Shown: positions 25,769 through 35,094 of the stretch, in pieces
Layout: each line of letters opens with the position of its first letter
Numbering within the stretch: the stretch's first letter is position 1
Assembly: GCF_030264295.1 (NCBI RefSeq)
Contig: NZ_CP127173.1
Coordinates: forward strand, 7,881,501 to 7,945,500
Direction of reading: 5' to 3'
From: Amycolatopsis nalaikhensis
Lineage (GTDB): Bacteria; Actinomycetota; Actinomycetes; Mycobacteriales; Pseudonocardiaceae
DNA length: 64,000 nt
Position numbers and translations under genes: made by a program
Notes under the pieces: model-generated
Database searches by the model: none
What the model was told of the DNA's origin: nothing
The model's input: the letters and a program-made list of their open reading frames with translations, nothing else

Positions 25769-27310
25769 TCAGCCGGCCGGGTGCCAGGAGGCGATGCTGG
25801 GGAACGGCTTGCCCGGTACCGGGTCGACGCCGACGGTGTCGCGGTAGAACAGCAGTCCCGGGCTGAGGCACACCGGCAGGAACCAGCCGAGCTCGACCAC
25901 GCGCCGGACGATTTGCTTGTCGAGGGCGGGCCGGGAGTGCTCGTCGGCGGCCGCGGCCCGGCGGTCGAGGCTCTCCAGCTCGGGATCGCTGCTGTGGAAG
26001 GGGTTCATCCCGATGGCGTCCCGCAGCCAGAGCCCGCGGCCCATGAAGTAGGCGGGCAGCACGCCCCAGCCCATGCTGGACGCGGGGAACTGCGTCAGGG
26101 AGCTGTTGGCGGCGGCCGGTTCCTTGGCGGTGATCCGGAGCGTCACGCCGACCTGCTGGAGGTCCGACGCGATCGCCTGGACCAGTTCGCCGGGGAAGGC
26201 CGGGGTGGACGGGACGACGACCGGCAGGGCGAACCCGCCACCGACCCCGGCCGCGGCCAGCAGCTGCCGGGCCTTGCCGGGATCGTGGGTGTAGAAGGGT
26301 TGTTCGCTGTAGCCGTCTTCCCCGGGCGCCGAGGGCTGGTCGACGGGAACGCCGTACTCGCCGAGCAGCGCCGAGGTGATCTTGGCCCGGTCGACCGCGT
26401 AGTTGAGCGCCTGCCGGACCCGGACGTCGGCCAGCGGCGGGCTGAGCGTCCCGGCCCGGTCGTTGAGCTGCAGGCCCATCACGATGGCCGGGCTCGAGGC
26501 CACCTTGAACCCGGCGGCCTTCGCGCCGCCGGCGATGGCGTAGCTGCCCGCGACGACGTCGACCTGGGCCGTCTTGAGCGCGGCGAGGGCGGTGTTCTCG
26601 TTGGGCAGCACCTTGATGGTGATCTTGTCGTAGAACCGGCCGGCCGGGTTCCAGTACTTCGGGTTGGGGCCGTAGGTGTAGTGGTCGCCCGCCACGGTTT
26701 CGCCGGGCAGCAGCACGTACGGCCCGGCCCCGGCGGAGCGGGTCGCGAGCTCGGCGGGCGCGGCGACCCCGGCCGGGCTGATCACGTCTCCCGCCAGGAA
26801 GTCCTGGGTGAACAGCGACGGCAGGAGCGGGTGCGGCTGGTTCAGCTTCAGCCGCAGAACCAGGCGTCCTCGCGGGGTCATCGTCGCGATCGGGGCGAGG
26901 AAGGCGGCCGCCTGCCCGGCCGAGCGGCGGAAGTGCTCGATGCTCGCCTTGAGGCCGTCGGCGGTGAGCGGGCTGCCGTCCACGAAGGTCACGCCGTCTC
27001 GCAGCGTGATTTCGAACTCGGTGTTGCCGGTGCCGAGGTAACGCCACGCGGTCGCGAGTCTCGGCTGGTAGCTGCCGTCGGCGGAGCGGTAGATGAGCGG
27101 GTCGTAGGCGGGTTGGAGGAAGAACTGGGACTCCCCGCCCGCCTTGCCCGGGTCGAGGCTGGTCGGCGGCCAGAACTGGCCGATGCGGAGGGTGCGGCCG
27201 ACGGCGGGCGAGCCGGACGGCCCGCCGCACGCGGCGGCGGCGAGCCCGGTCGCGAGCAGCAGGCCGCCGACGGTGAATTCGCGGCGGGACAGGACGGCGG
27301 CGGACGACAT
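25769..27310 (-). CDS. ABC transporter solute-binding lipoprotein (family 5)
   Basis: The 513-residue protein starts with a twin-arginine-like motif (SRREF) and a lipobox ending at Cys28 (LAAAAC). It therefore appears to be a membrane-anchored lipoprotein, possibly exported by Tat. The rest is a family 5 (OppA/DppA-type) binding protein, with PTSLDPG, LRDGVTFVDGSPLTADGLK and a DVRVRQALNYAVDR region. The ligand is unknown; this family binds peptides, but also oligosaccharides, nickel and opines. It lies between the CocE-type hydrolase (34-base gap) and the beta-glucosidase (1-base gap), so it belongs to that uptake operon. Confidence 0.9.
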   Translation of the reverse strand: MSSAAVLSRREFTVGGLLLATGLAAAACGGPSGSPAVGRTLRIGQFWPPTSLDPGKAGGESQFFLQPAYDPLIYRSADGSYQPRLATAWRYLGTGNTEFEITLRDGVTFVDGSPLTADGLKASIEHFRRSAGQAAAFLAPIATMTPRGRLVLRLKLNQPHPLLPSLFTQDFLAGDVISPAGVAAPAELATRSAGAGPYVLLPGETVAGDHYTYGPNPKYWNPAGRFYDKITIKVLPNENTALAALKTAQVDVVAGSYAIAGGAKAAGFKVASSPAIVMGLQLNDRAGTLSPPLADVRVRQALNYAVDRAKITSALLGEYGVPVDQPSAPGEDGYSEQPFYTHDPGKARQLLAAAGVGGGFALPVVVPSTPAFPGELVQAIASDLQQVGVTLRITAKEPAAANSSLTQFPASSMGWGVLPAYFMGRGLWLRDAIGMNPFHSSDPELESLDRRAAAADEHSRPALDKQIVRRVVELGWFLPVCLSPGLLFYRDTVGVDPVPGKPFPSIASWHPAG

Positions 27311-27343
27311 GGGAGACCTTTCGGGCTGGGGACCGGCGGGCGT

Positions 27344-29209
27344 TCAGCCGCGCCAGTGCCGGTCGAGCAGGGAGACGCCGTCCTGGGTGACCTTCCCGGA
27401 GGCGTCGAGCGTGGTCTCGGTCGCCGTGACCGCGACCTCGACCGTGACGTGGGCGCCGGTCGCGGTGTCGACCGTGCCGGTGATGCGCCCGGTGACGGTG
27501 GACTCGGCCACGTCGAGCCGGTGCGCGGTGGCGACGAGCTCCTGGTCGACCCGCAGGGTGTGCCGCCCGCCGGGAACGTCCTCCGGGCCGATCCGGTTGC
27601 CGCCGGCCAGGCGCAGGGAAACCGTGTCGCGCAAGAGGTCTTCGGTGACCTCCCAGAACGCGGTCTGGTCGCCGGACCCGCCGTCGAGCCGTTCTTCGAG
27701 GTCGGTGAGCGCGGGCTCGGCCGGTTCCGGCACCGCGCATTCGGTGCCGCTGCCGGGGGCGGGGAGCGGCAGCCGGAGCCGCCGCGCGGTGGGCCACCCT
27801 TCGGGCGGCTCCTGCGGCCAGACCCGGGGGAAATCCCCGGGGGCGACGACGACGCGGAGCCGGTGTCCCGCGGCCACTTCGTAGGTGGTCGGCGTCAGCG
27901 GCACGGCGACCTCGCCCTCGCCGGGGCTTTCGAGCCCGGCGCAGATCAGCAGGGACCGGCCGGCGGGGTCGACGTCGGTCAGCTTCACCGACACCCGCGG
28001 CCACGCCTGGGCGAGCTCCACCACGGGACGGCCGCTGACGAGCAGCGGGCGCGGCAGCGGCGGCGAGGTGTAGCTGAGCCCGCGGCTGTCGTCGCCGTGC
28101 TGGTCCAGCGGCAGCCCGAACTGGCCGGCCGGGGTGGCCCACAGCCCGGACTGCAGGCCGGCGGCCGGGTCCGGCACCGGTGGCGCGGACCGCTGCCAGC
28201 CGGACAGGTCCTCGGTGCGGACCGTGCCTTTCGGTGGCCAGGAAGCGAATCCCAGCCAGCGCGGGCGGTGTCCCTGCACATACACGCGGACGGCGGGCGC
28301 GTCGTCGGTCCCTTCGACGCCGAGCAGCCAGCGGTCCCACCAGGACCGGGCGATCTCGAGGAAGTCGATCGGCGTGAACGGGCACTCCTGCGGCATGACG
28401 TGCATCCACGGGCCGGCGATGAGCCGCTTGGTCCCGCGCAGGCCTTCGTACGCGCGGATCGCGCCGTCCACGAAGAGGTCCCGCCAGCCGGCGACGCAGA
28501 GCGCGGGTACTTCGACCGTCGAGACGTCGATCCGCCGCCGCGCCCACACCGGGGAGCCGGGGCCGTTGCGGAACATGTCCAGCAGGTACGGCGCGAACGT
28601 CAGCCGCCGGTGCCAGCGCGCCTGCTCGTCCGGGTCGGTGAAGTCGTCCACCGGCGGCAGGAGCTGGTTGAACAGCGTGCTCACCGCCCACGACGCCAGC
28701 GGCGAGAACGCGCCGCGCGAGCCGCCGGGGTGGACGAAGTCGCGGCCGGGATCGGTCGGCCCTTCGAGCGCGATGACCGCGCGCAGCGCCGCGGGCCGCC
28801 GGGCGGCGGCCCGCAACGTCGTGATGGCCCCGTAGGAACCACCCCACATGCCGACGGCGCCGGTGCACCACGACTGGGCGGCGCCCCAGCGGATGGCGTC
28901 GATCGCGTCGTCGGCGTCGCCGGGGTCGAACGGCGGCCGCTGGACGCCGTCGGACGAGCCGGTGCCGAGCAGGTCGACGAGCAGGGACGCGTAGCCGCGC
29001 TCGGCGAACCAGCGTTCGGTCGGCGACCCGGTCAGCGCGGCGACGTCGCGCCGGTAGGGCAGGACGGTCACCAGGAGCGGGAACGGGCCGGGGCCGGTGG
29101 GCAGGAACAGGTTGCCGGACAGGGTGACCCCCGGATCGGGGGTGGGGATCCGGACGTCGCGCCGGAGCACGACTTCGTGGTGCCGGTCAGTCTCCGTGCG
29201 TGCGGGCAT
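27344..29209 (-). CDS. CocE/NonD-family hydrolase (X-Pro dipeptidyl-peptidase S15-like)
   Basis: The 621-residue protein starts at ATG 29209, preceded by GGAGG. It has a CocE-type alpha/beta-hydrolase: nucleophile Ser125 in WGGSYGA, Asp in AGWRDLFVDG, His in GPWMH, and a C-terminal jelly-roll domain. It is closely similar over its whole length to the C-terminal half of the ketosynthase fusion at 15385-18384. Shared features include GWRDLF, LIAGPW, WWDRWL, PLDQH and VxGRPxVxL in the same order. No signal peptide is seen. It heads the uptake operon behind a TetR gene. It probably cleaves an ester or amide of the imported compound. Cocaine esterase is the best-known relative, and the true substrate is unknown. 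Confidence 0.9.
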   Translation of the reverse strand: MPARTETDRHHEVVLRRDVRIPTPDPGVTLSGNLFLPTGPGPFPLLVTVLPYRRDVAALTGSPTERWFAERGYASLLVDLLGTGSSDGVQRPPFDPGDADDAIDAIRWGAAQSWCTGAVGMWGGSYGAITTLRAAARRPAALRAVIALEGPTDPGRDFVHPGGSRGAFSPLASWAVSTLFNQLLPPVDDFTDPDEQARWHRRLTFAPYLLDMFRNGPGSPVWARRRIDVSTVEVPALCVAGWRDLFVDGAIRAYEGLRGTKRLIAGPWMHVMPQECPFTPIDFLEIARSWWDRWLLGVEGTDDAPAVRVYVQGHRPRWLGFASWPPKGTVRTEDLSGWQRSAPPVPDPAAGLQSGLWATPAGQFGLPLDQHGDDSRGLSYTSPPLPRPLLVSGRPVVELAQAWPRVSVKLTDVDPAGRSLLICAGLESPGEGEVAVPLTPTTYEVAAGHRLRVVVAPGDFPRVWPQEPPEGWPTARRLRLPLPAPGSGTECAVPEPAEPALTDLEERLDGGSGDQTAFWEVTEDLLRDTVSLRLAGGNRIGPEDVPGGRHTLRVDQELVATAHRLDVAESTVTGRITGTVDTATGAHVTVEVAVTATETTLDASGKVTQDGVSLLDRHWRG

Positions 29210-29327
29210 CAAGGCCTCCGCTCCGCCGACGTCGGCGTCGAGTGGGTACGAGATCGAATACTTCAGTACCGGATTCCGTACGTTAGACACACGTGCGGCG
29301 ACGGCGCAAGACCCGGCGGACCGGAAG

Positions 29328-29960
29328 CTACTGCTCGGCGGGGTTCGCCAGCGCGGCCAGCACGAGCGCGCCGAGCTCGGTGTAGGCGTCGGCCATGGAC
29401 AGTCCCGATCGGTCGAGCAGCTCGCCGTGCTGGATGCCGTCGATGAGGATGCTGACCGCGGCGCCGACGAAGTCCGCGTTGACCGCGCGGAACGCGCCGG
29501 AGGCCACACCGTCCTGAATGGACTCCCGGACCCGGTGCGCGGCGGCGAGCGAGTGCCGGGCGTAGAGCTCCGCGGTGGCCTCGAAGGTGAGCAGGTCCGC
29601 GTAGCACTCCGGCGACATCCGCCGCAGCTCGGCGCCCAGGCCCGCGAGGTATTCGGCGATGCGCTGCGACGGGTCCGTGATCGGCCCGACCTTCTCCTCG
29701 ACCCGCGCGGCCGCGCCCTGGAAGAAGTGCCGGACGGCCACGACGACGAGCTGCTCCTTGCTGCCGGCCACCGCGTACAGCGTCGACTTGGAACACTGCA
29801 GCCGGCCGGCCAGGTCGTCCACGGTCAGCCGGGCGAAGCCCTCGTCGAGGAAGAGCCGTTCCAGGCGCAGGATCAGCTCCTCGCGCTTGGCGTCGGACAT
29901 GCGTCGGCTTCGCGCCGTGCGCGCTCCCGGTGGCGTCATCCAAGGTGGCTTCGCGGTCAT
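29328..29960 (-). CDS. TetR-family transcriptional regulator
   Basis: The 210-residue regulator is taken from ATG 29960; ATG 29900 (MSDAKREELI) is a credible shorter start, and neither has a good ribosome-binding site. The N-terminal helix-turn-helix is typical (FARLTVDDLAGRLQCSKSTLYAVAGSKEQL), and a TetR C-terminal ligand domain follows. It lies upstream of the CocE-type hydrolase gene on the same strand with a 118-base gap. That gap contains an imperfect GTAC...GTAC dyad (about 29260-29280). It is the obvious candidate to repress the uptake operon and to respond to the imported compound. Confidence 0.88.
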   Translation of the reverse strand: MTAKPPWMTPPGARTARSRRMSDAKREELILRLERLFLDEGFARLTVDDLAGRLQCSKSTLYAVAGSKEQLVVVAVRHFFQGAAARVEEKVGPITDPSQRIAEYLAGLGAELRRMSPECYADLLTFEATAELYARHSLAAAHRVRESIQDGVASGAFRAVNADFVGAAVSILIDGIQHGELLDRSGLSMADAYTELGALVLAALANPAEQ

Positions 29961-30029
29961 GGTTCGGTAGCCTCGCACACCGGCCGGTCGGCGGCGGCGC
30001 GCGGTACTACCGTACCCCAATTCGTACCG

Positions 30030-30879
30030 TCACGGGAGAAGACCGAAGCGCCGGGCGGCGACCACGGCCTCCATCCGGCTGCGGGCCACGAGCTTGCGCA
30101 TGGCGCTGCGCAGGTAGCTCTTCACGGTTTCGGTGGTGATCCCGAGGTCCTCCCCGATCTGGTGGTTGGTCCAGCCGAGCGCGACGCAGGCGAGCACGTC
30201 GAGCTTCCCGCGCCGAGAGCTCCGGGACGGTGTCGCGCCGCCGCGGCCTGCCGGTGACCGCGGACAGCGTCTCGCACACCGCGCGGACCCGGTCGCGCAG
30301 CACCGGGTCGTCGACGTCCTGGGTGAGGATCCGCAGCTCGGCGTAGGCCTCGCGGACCAGCTCCCAGTGCGGGCGGTTGCAGTCGGTCGCGTCGTACCGG
30401 TCGAGCCAGGCGAGCCGCCGGGTCACCTCGTCGCGCACGGCCAGGCTCTGCTCCAGCTCGCGCGCCGCCTCGACGACGGACTGGACCACGCGGTCGCCCA
30501 GCGGCATCGAGCTGCGCAGGGCGCCGTAGAGCACGCCGCGCACGGTCCGCGTCACCACCACCGGCACGGCCACCATCGCCCGCAGCCCCTCGGCCACGAT
30601 GATGTGGTCGTAGTGGTGGCTGATGCCGGGGGAGCGCACGTAGTCGTCGACGACGACGGGCCGCCGCTGCGCCACCGCCTTCCCGCCCAGCCCGCGCCCG
30701 TACTCGAGACTGACCCCGCGCAGCGCGCCGGTGTTCGGGCCCGCGATCTGGCTGAGCTTCACCTGCCGTCCGGCGCCGACCTCGCCGCCGAACGTCAGCG
30801 GCAGCCCCGTCGCGTCGCGCATCCGGGCCAGTGCTCGGTAGATCTCCGGCCGGTCGTCGGCCGCGGCGTTCGGGTGCAC
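30030..30879 (-). pseudogene. GAF-LuxR transcriptional regulator, frameshifted as given
   Basis: Start GTG 30879 follows GAGGAGG. Codons 1-225 are intact and hold a GAF-like sensor domain (ALARMRDATGLPLTFGGEV, VVVDDYVRSPGISHHYDHIIVAEGLRAMVAVPV). At 30201-30207 (GAGCTTC on the plus strand, GAAGCTC on the coding strand) the frame shifts. Removing one base gives PELSARELDVLACVALGWTN and a complete LuxR helix-turn-helix (ITTETVKSYLRSAMRKL). That frame stops at 30030. As written, the ORF instead ends in unrelated Arg-rich sequence at 30007. The protein would be a ligand-sensing regulator of about 282 residues, divergent from the acyl-CoA ligase gene, which it may control. Confidence 0.82.
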
Positions 30880-30955
30880 GCCCGCCTCCTCGGGAAATCG
30901 TCACGAACGGGGACCGCTCCCCTCAGCCGGGGGTAGCTGGGTCCTTGCCGCGATG

Positions 30956-30968
30956 GGACATTTTGTCC
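30956..30968. promoter_or_regulatory. Short perfect dyad GGACA-TTT-TGTCC, candidate operator
   Basis: The 13-base dyad lies in the intergenic region shared by the GAF-LuxR regulator and the divergent acyl-CoA ligase. It sits 45 bases before the ligase start. LuxR-type regulators often bind dyads of this size, so it may be the regulator's own site. This is pattern only. Confidence 0.3.
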
Positions 30969-31013
30969 ACGGTACGGCACCGCGGCGGTATCGCGTAGCT
31001 CCAGGAGGTCGCC

Positions 31014-32621
31014 ATGACGAGCAGCCACCGCCACGTCGAGGACCTGGTGAAGCTTTTCGACCGGCCGCGGGCCTGTGCCGCGGACCTCCTGTGCGACCGC
31101 CACCCCGCCGACGCGGTGGCCTTCACCGTCGTCGAGCCCGATCTGTCCTGGCATGACTGGACTTTCGGCGAGCTGCGGTCCCGGTCCGCCCGGCTGGCCA
31201 CGGCACTGGCCGAACTCGGCGCGTGCCCCGGCGACCGCGTCGCGACCCTGCTCGGCAAGTCCGCCGAACTGGTCGTGACGCTGCTGGCGATCTGGCGGAT
31301 CGGCGCGGTCCACGTGCCGCTGTTCACGGCGCTGGCCCCGCCGGCGATCGCGACCCGGCTCGCCGGCAGCGGCGCGCGGTTCGTGGTCACCGAACCCGCG
31401 CAGCGCGCCAAACTCGGCCCCAACGAAGACATTCCCGCACACTGGCGGCTGACCGTGATCACCACCGGCGGCCACCCCGGCGACCACTGCTTCGAGCGGC
31501 TGCTGGAAGCGCCGCCGCAACCGTCCCCGTTCGCACTGGGCGGCGACGCGACGCTCGTCGAGCTGTTCACCTCGGGCACGACCGGCGCGCCGAAAGCCGT
31601 GCCCGTGCCGCTGTGGGCGGTGTCCTCGATGCTCGGCTACCAGGAGTTCGGGTTGGACCACCAGGACCGCGACGTGTTCTGGAACGCCGCCGACCCCGGC
31701 TGGGCCTACGGTCTCTACCACGCGATCCTCGGCCCGCTCGGGCTCGGGCGGCGCAGCCTGTTGCTCCACAGTGGATTCTCCGCCGCGCTCACCTGGGCCG
31801 TGCTGGCCGCCTTCCGGGTCACGAACTTCACCGCGGGCCCGACGGTGTACCGCGCGCTGCGCGCCGCGGCGGATCCGCGGCCGCCGGACCTCGCGCTCCG
31901 GCACTGCTCGTCGGCGGGCGAGCCGCTGCCGCCGGAGGTGAGCGACTGGGCGGAACGCGTCCTCGGCGTGCCGATCCTCGACCACTACGGGCAAACCGAG
32001 CTGGGCATGGTGATCGCGAACGCCTGGCACCCGGACCTGCGCACCGCGCGGCGGCCGGGGTCGATGGGCCGCGCCCTGCCGGGCTGGCGCCTCGACGCGC
32101 TCCGGTCCGACGCGGCCGAGCCCGCGGCGCCCGGCGAACGCGGGCGGCTCGCCGTCGACCTGGCCGCCAGCCCGCTGATGTGGTTCACCGGCTACCGGGG
32201 CGCGCCCGGGCGGTTCACCGAAGACCGGCGCTGGTACCTCACCGGCGACACGGCGGCCAAGGACGCCGACGGGAACTTCACCTTCACCGCGCGCGAAGAC
32301 GACATCATCCTGATGGCGGGCTACCGGATCGGACCGTCCGAAGTGGAGTCCGTGCTGCTCGGCCACCCCGCGGTCGCGGAGGCCGCGGTCGTCGGCGTCC
32401 CGGACGAGCTGCGCGGCGAGGTGGTCGCGGCCCACGTCGTCGTCCGCCCCGGCCGCGACGCGGGCCCGGAGCTGGCCGCGGAACTGCAGGACCTGGTGAA
32501 GTCCCGGTTCGCCGCGCACGCCTACCCGCGGATCGTCCACTTCGTCCCGGAGCTGCCGAAGACGCCCAGCGGCAAGCTGCAGCGGTCCGCGTTGCGCTAC
32601 GCCGAGCGCCGGTCGCGATAG
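31014..32621 (+). CDS. AMP-dependent acyl-CoA synthetase (acetyl/benzoate-CoA ligase type)
   Basis: The 535-residue enzyme starts at ATG 31014 behind CAGGAGG. It has the ANL-superfamily motifs: LFTSGTTGAPKAVPVP for phosphate binding, DHYGQTELG, the hinge YLTGDTAAKDADG, and the C-terminal catalytic Lys in PKTPSGKLQRS. The order and spacing fit the medium-chain or aromatic acyl-CoA synthetases (MACS/benzoate-CoA ligase). It activates a carboxylic acid to its CoA thioester through an acyl-adenylate. The acid is not evident from sequence. It is divergent from the GAF-LuxR gene. No acyl-CoA pathway genes adjoin it directly. Confidence 0.9.
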   Translation: MTSSHRHVEDLVKLFDRPRACAADLLCDRHPADAVAFTVVEPDLSWHDWTFGELRSRSARLATALAELGACPGDRVATLLGKSAELVVTLLAIWRIGAVHVPLFTALAPPAIATRLAGSGARFVVTEPAQRAKLGPNEDIPAHWRLTVITTGGHPGDHCFERLLEAPPQPSPFALGGDATLVELFTSGTTGAPKAVPVPLWAVSSMLGYQEFGLDHQDRDVFWNAADPGWAYGLYHAILGPLGLGRRSLLLHSGFSAALTWAVLAAFRVTNFTAGPTVYRALRAAADPRPPDLALRHCSSAGEPLPPEVSDWAERVLGVPILDHYGQTELGMVIANAWHPDLRTARRPGSMGRALPGWRLDALRSDAAEPAAPGERGRLAVDLAASPLMWFTGYRGAPGRFTEDRRWYLTGDTAAKDADGNFTFTAREDDIILMAGYRIGPSEVESVLLGHPAVAEAAVVGVPDELRGEVVAAHVVVRPGRDAGPELAAELQDLVKSRFAAHAYPRIVHFVPELPKTPSGKLQRSALRYAERRSR

Positions 32622-32694
32622 CCGTTCCGCACCCCCGATCCCGGGTGGCCCTTCACCGGCCCCCGGGTGAACACCCCTGCCCGCGCGCCCTTGC

Positions 32695-32855
32695 CCGGCG
32701 CGACGGGGAGTCCCGGCTGCCCTGAAGCCAGGGACCCCGACTCCCGCGCCGGACCACGCCCGGCGCGGGCCCGGGAGAGCCGTCCGCTCTCCCGTCCGCC
32801 TGGCGTCCCCCGGCCGGTCGCACCGGCGCGCCCGAGCACGCCGGGGGACGCCAGG
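32695..32855. repeat. Cluster of three strong inverted repeats
   Basis: The 264-base gap between the ligase and esterase genes holds three stems in a row. Hairpin 1 runs from CCGGCGCG at 32695 to CGCGCCGG ending at 32752, with an inner CCCTG/CAGGG stem. Hairpin 2 pairs GGGAGAGC (32773-32780) with GCTCTCCC (32786-32793). Hairpin 3 is a perfect 16-bp stem (32799-32814 with 32840-32855). None is followed by a T run. They may act as terminators, as a structured leader for the esterase mRNA, or as a remnant of a repeat element. Confidence 0.6.
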
Positions 32856-32885
32856 TCCCGCCCCCCACCACCCCTGGAGGCAACG

Positions 32886-33932
32886 ATGCCCAGGCCCGTC
32901 GAAGACCGGCAGATCCAGCCCCGTGCGGCAGCACTCGAGCGGGAACCCTCGCGGGTGACCCGCCGCAAGTTCGTCCTCGGCGCGGCCGCGGGACTGTCCG
33001 CGTTGGCCGTCGCGATGCCCCGGACGGCGAGTGCCGCCACGGCGTCCGACAGCGGCGCCCGGGTGGTCGCGGAACACCGGCTGAGTCCCACGATGCTCGA
33101 CCTGACGATCGACTCACCGGCACTGGCCGGCACGGCGATGGTGCGGCTGCTGCACCCCGCGGACTGGACACCGGGCGCCACCCGCACCTGGCCGGTCCTG
33201 TACCTGCTGCACGGGGCGGGCGACGACTACACGTCGTGGACCCGCTCGACCGACGTCGCCGCGCTGACCAAGGGCACGGAGATGCTGGTGGTGATGCCCT
33301 CGGGCGGCCGGGACGGGTTCTATTCGGACTGGTTCAACCGGGGCGCGGGCGGCCCGCCGCGCTGGGAGACGTTCCACCTGACCGAGCTGCGCCAGATCCT
33401 CGAACGGGGGTACGGCGCCGGAACCGTCCGTTCGATCGCCGGGCTGTCGATGGGCGGACTCGGCGCGATGGCCTACGCCGGGCGCAACCCGGGCCTGTTC
33501 ACCGCGGCGGCGGCCTACAGCGGCGTGCTGCACACGACGTACCAGGGAACCCGGGGCACGAGCCTGATCCAGGGCGTCCTCGTGAAAGACGGCTACGACC
33601 CCACGGCGTTGTGGGGCGACCCGAACCTGAACGCGGGTGTGTGGGCCGCGCACAACCCGTACGACCTGGCCGCGAAACTGGTGGGGATCCCGCTGTACCT
33701 GGCGTGCGGCAACGGGACGCCCGGCGTGCTGGACCCGCCGGGGACCCCGCCGGACCTGTTCATCGAGCCGCTGTGCGCGGAGATGAACACGGCTTTCGCG
33801 CGGCGGCTGCGGGAGGTGGGCGCGACCGTCACGACCGACTTCTACGGGCCGGGCACGCACAACTGGCCGTGGTGGCAGCGGTCCCTGCACGAGTCGTTCC
33901 CGATGCTGACGGGGGCGCTCGGGGTGGGGTAG
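32886..33932 (+). CDS. Tat-exported esterase of the antigen 85/esterase D type
   Basis: The 348-residue protein starts at ATG 32886 after CTGGAGG; the frame is open upstream but runs through the hairpin cluster. Residues about 24-52 are a Tat signal (TRRKFVLGAAAGLSALAVAM, cleavage near ASA). The mature part is an alpha/beta-hydrolase of the esterase D/antigen 85 family: LLHGAGDDYTSW forms the oxyanion region, Ser lies in the elbow GLSMGGLGAM, and the catalytic His is in GTHNWPWW. Such proteins are secreted acyl esterases or mycolyl/acyl transferases. It is convergent with the TetR gene downstream, and the ligase upstream is on the same strand but 264 bases away. Confidence 0.9.
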   Translation: MPRPVEDRQIQPRAAALEREPSRVTRRKFVLGAAAGLSALAVAMPRTASAATASDSGARVVAEHRLSPTMLDLTIDSPALAGTAMVRLLHPADWTPGATRTWPVLYLLHGAGDDYTSWTRSTDVAALTKGTEMLVVMPSGGRDGFYSDWFNRGAGGPPRWETFHLTELRQILERGYGAGTVRSIAGLSMGGLGAMAYAGRNPGLFTAAAAYSGVLHTTYQGTRGTSLIQGVLVKDGYDPTALWGDPNLNAGVWAAHNPYDLAAKLVGIPLYLACGNGTPGVLDPPGTPPDLFIEPLCAEMNTAFARRLREVGATVTTDFYGPGTHNWPWWQRSLHESFPMLTGALGVG

Positions 33933-34078
33933 TTCCCCGGGTATCACCCGGCGAGTGGTAGTCGGCGCCGCCCGCGGCTTCGTACGTTGCCGCAGGCGAG
34001 GGAGGGCGCAGTGGATGCCGCGGATGACTCGTTCGAGACTCCCGAGGTTCCGGACGGGTCATTCGCGGCGGCCGCCGG

Positions 34079-34714
34079 TCAGTCGCGCTCCGGAACCGGC
34101 GGGTCGAAGCGCAGCCGCGCCACGGTTTCGGGCACGACCAGCTCGGGCAGGCGCAGCCGCCACATCGCGCGGACCCGGCCCACCAGGTCGTGGTCGGCCG
34201 AAGCCGCCCTGGTGACCAGCTGCGTCCCGGCCAGCTCGGCGACCGTGCTCTCGGCGGCCGTCCGCACGTCCACGCCCTCGCGCAGCTCGCCCGCCCGCCG
34301 CGCGCGGCGGAGCAGCTCGCGCACCACCGCGAGCCAGCCCAGGAACTGCGCCGGGGCGAGCTGGTCCGCGAGCTCGGCGTGCAGCGGCAGCCGGACGCTC
34401 GCGCGGTACGCCGGGTCGTGCTGCACCCGGCGGGCGACTTCGAGCGTCAGTTCCACCAGGACCCGTGCCGGGCTGGCGTGCCGCGCGGACAGCCGCCCGG
34501 CCAGCTCCCACCACAGCGGGCAGTACCGCTCGACCACGGCGGCGGCCAAGGCCGCCTTGGACGGGAAATGGCAGTAGAGCGCGCCTTTCGTCACTTCGGC
34601 TTCGGCGCAGACCGTCTCCAGCGTGGTACCGGCGAAACCGTCCCGGTCGAAGATGACCGCGGCGGCGCCGACCAGGTCTTCCCGCGTCCGGCGGCCGCGG
34701 GCGGTGCCCGTCAC
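34079..34714 (-). CDS. TetR-family regulator, ArpA/ScbR-like (gamma-butyrolactone receptor type)
   Basis: The 211-residue regulator starts at GTG 34714 (MTGTARGRRTRED), overlapping the SnoaL-like gene by four bases (GTGA). The N-terminus matches the ArpA/ScbR class: AAAVIFDRDGFAGTTLETVCAEAEVTKGALYCHFPSKAAL, and a long helical ligand domain follows. ArpA-type proteins bind gamma-butyrolactone or related autoregulators and control secondary metabolism; here that is inferred from the HTH class alone. The SnoaL-like gene and this gene form a leftward pair that diverges from the aspartate-kinase/Pls operon. They are therefore well placed to control it. Confidence 0.82.
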   Translation of the reverse strand: MTGTARGRRTREDLVGAAAVIFDRDGFAGTTLETVCAEAEVTKGALYCHFPSKAALAAAVVERYCPLWWELAGRLSARHASPARVLVELTLEVARRVQHDPAYRASVRLPLHAELADQLAPAQFLGWLAVVRELLRRARRAGELREGVDVRTAAESTVAELAGTQLVTRAASADHDLVGRVRAMWRLRLPELVVPETVARLRFDPPVPERD

Positions 34715-35094
34715 GGGCCCGCGCGGTGCGCGAGCAGCCAGCACGAATCGACGAGGTCCGCGCCCGCCGTCAGGGAGACCGCGAAGTCGAAGGCCGATTC
34801 CGCGCCGTCGGCCCGGCTTTGACAGCGCACCCGGCCGAGCACGACGACGGTGTCGTCTTCGCAGACCCACCGGCCGACGCTGAGCCCGGCCACGGTCATC
34901 GCGGAATCGAAGGCCGACAGGAACGACTCGATCTGCCGACGCGTGCACGTTCCGCAGGTGCCATCGGGACGCGACGGCGTCGGGCCGCGCCACTCGACGC
35001 GGGGCGCGAGAAGGTGCGCGACACCGGCGAAGTCACCGGCGCCGAAGCGCAGGAGTGCTTGTTGCGCGAGCACGGTCGCGGTGGCGGTCTGCAC
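34711..35094 (-). CDS. SnoaL-like/NTF2-superfamily protein
   Basis: The 127-residue product starts at GTG 35094 behind GGGAG. It has the NTF2-like cone fold pattern: an N-terminal helix (VLAQQALLRFGAGDF), AGVAHLLAPRVEWRG, then beta strands ending in DSCWLLAHRAG. Members include polyketide cyclases and binding proteins of small hydrophobic molecules. No catalytic Asp/His set can be pinned down. It overlaps the downstream TetR gene by four bases, so it may bind or modify a signal related to that regulator. This is inference. Confidence 0.7.
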   Translation of the reverse strand: MQTATATVLAQQALLRFGAGDFAGVAHLLAPRVEWRGPTPSRPDGTCGTCTRRQIESFLSAFDSAMTVAGLSVGRWVCEDDTVVVLGRVRCQSRADGAESAFDFAVSLTAGADLVDSCWLLAHRAGP

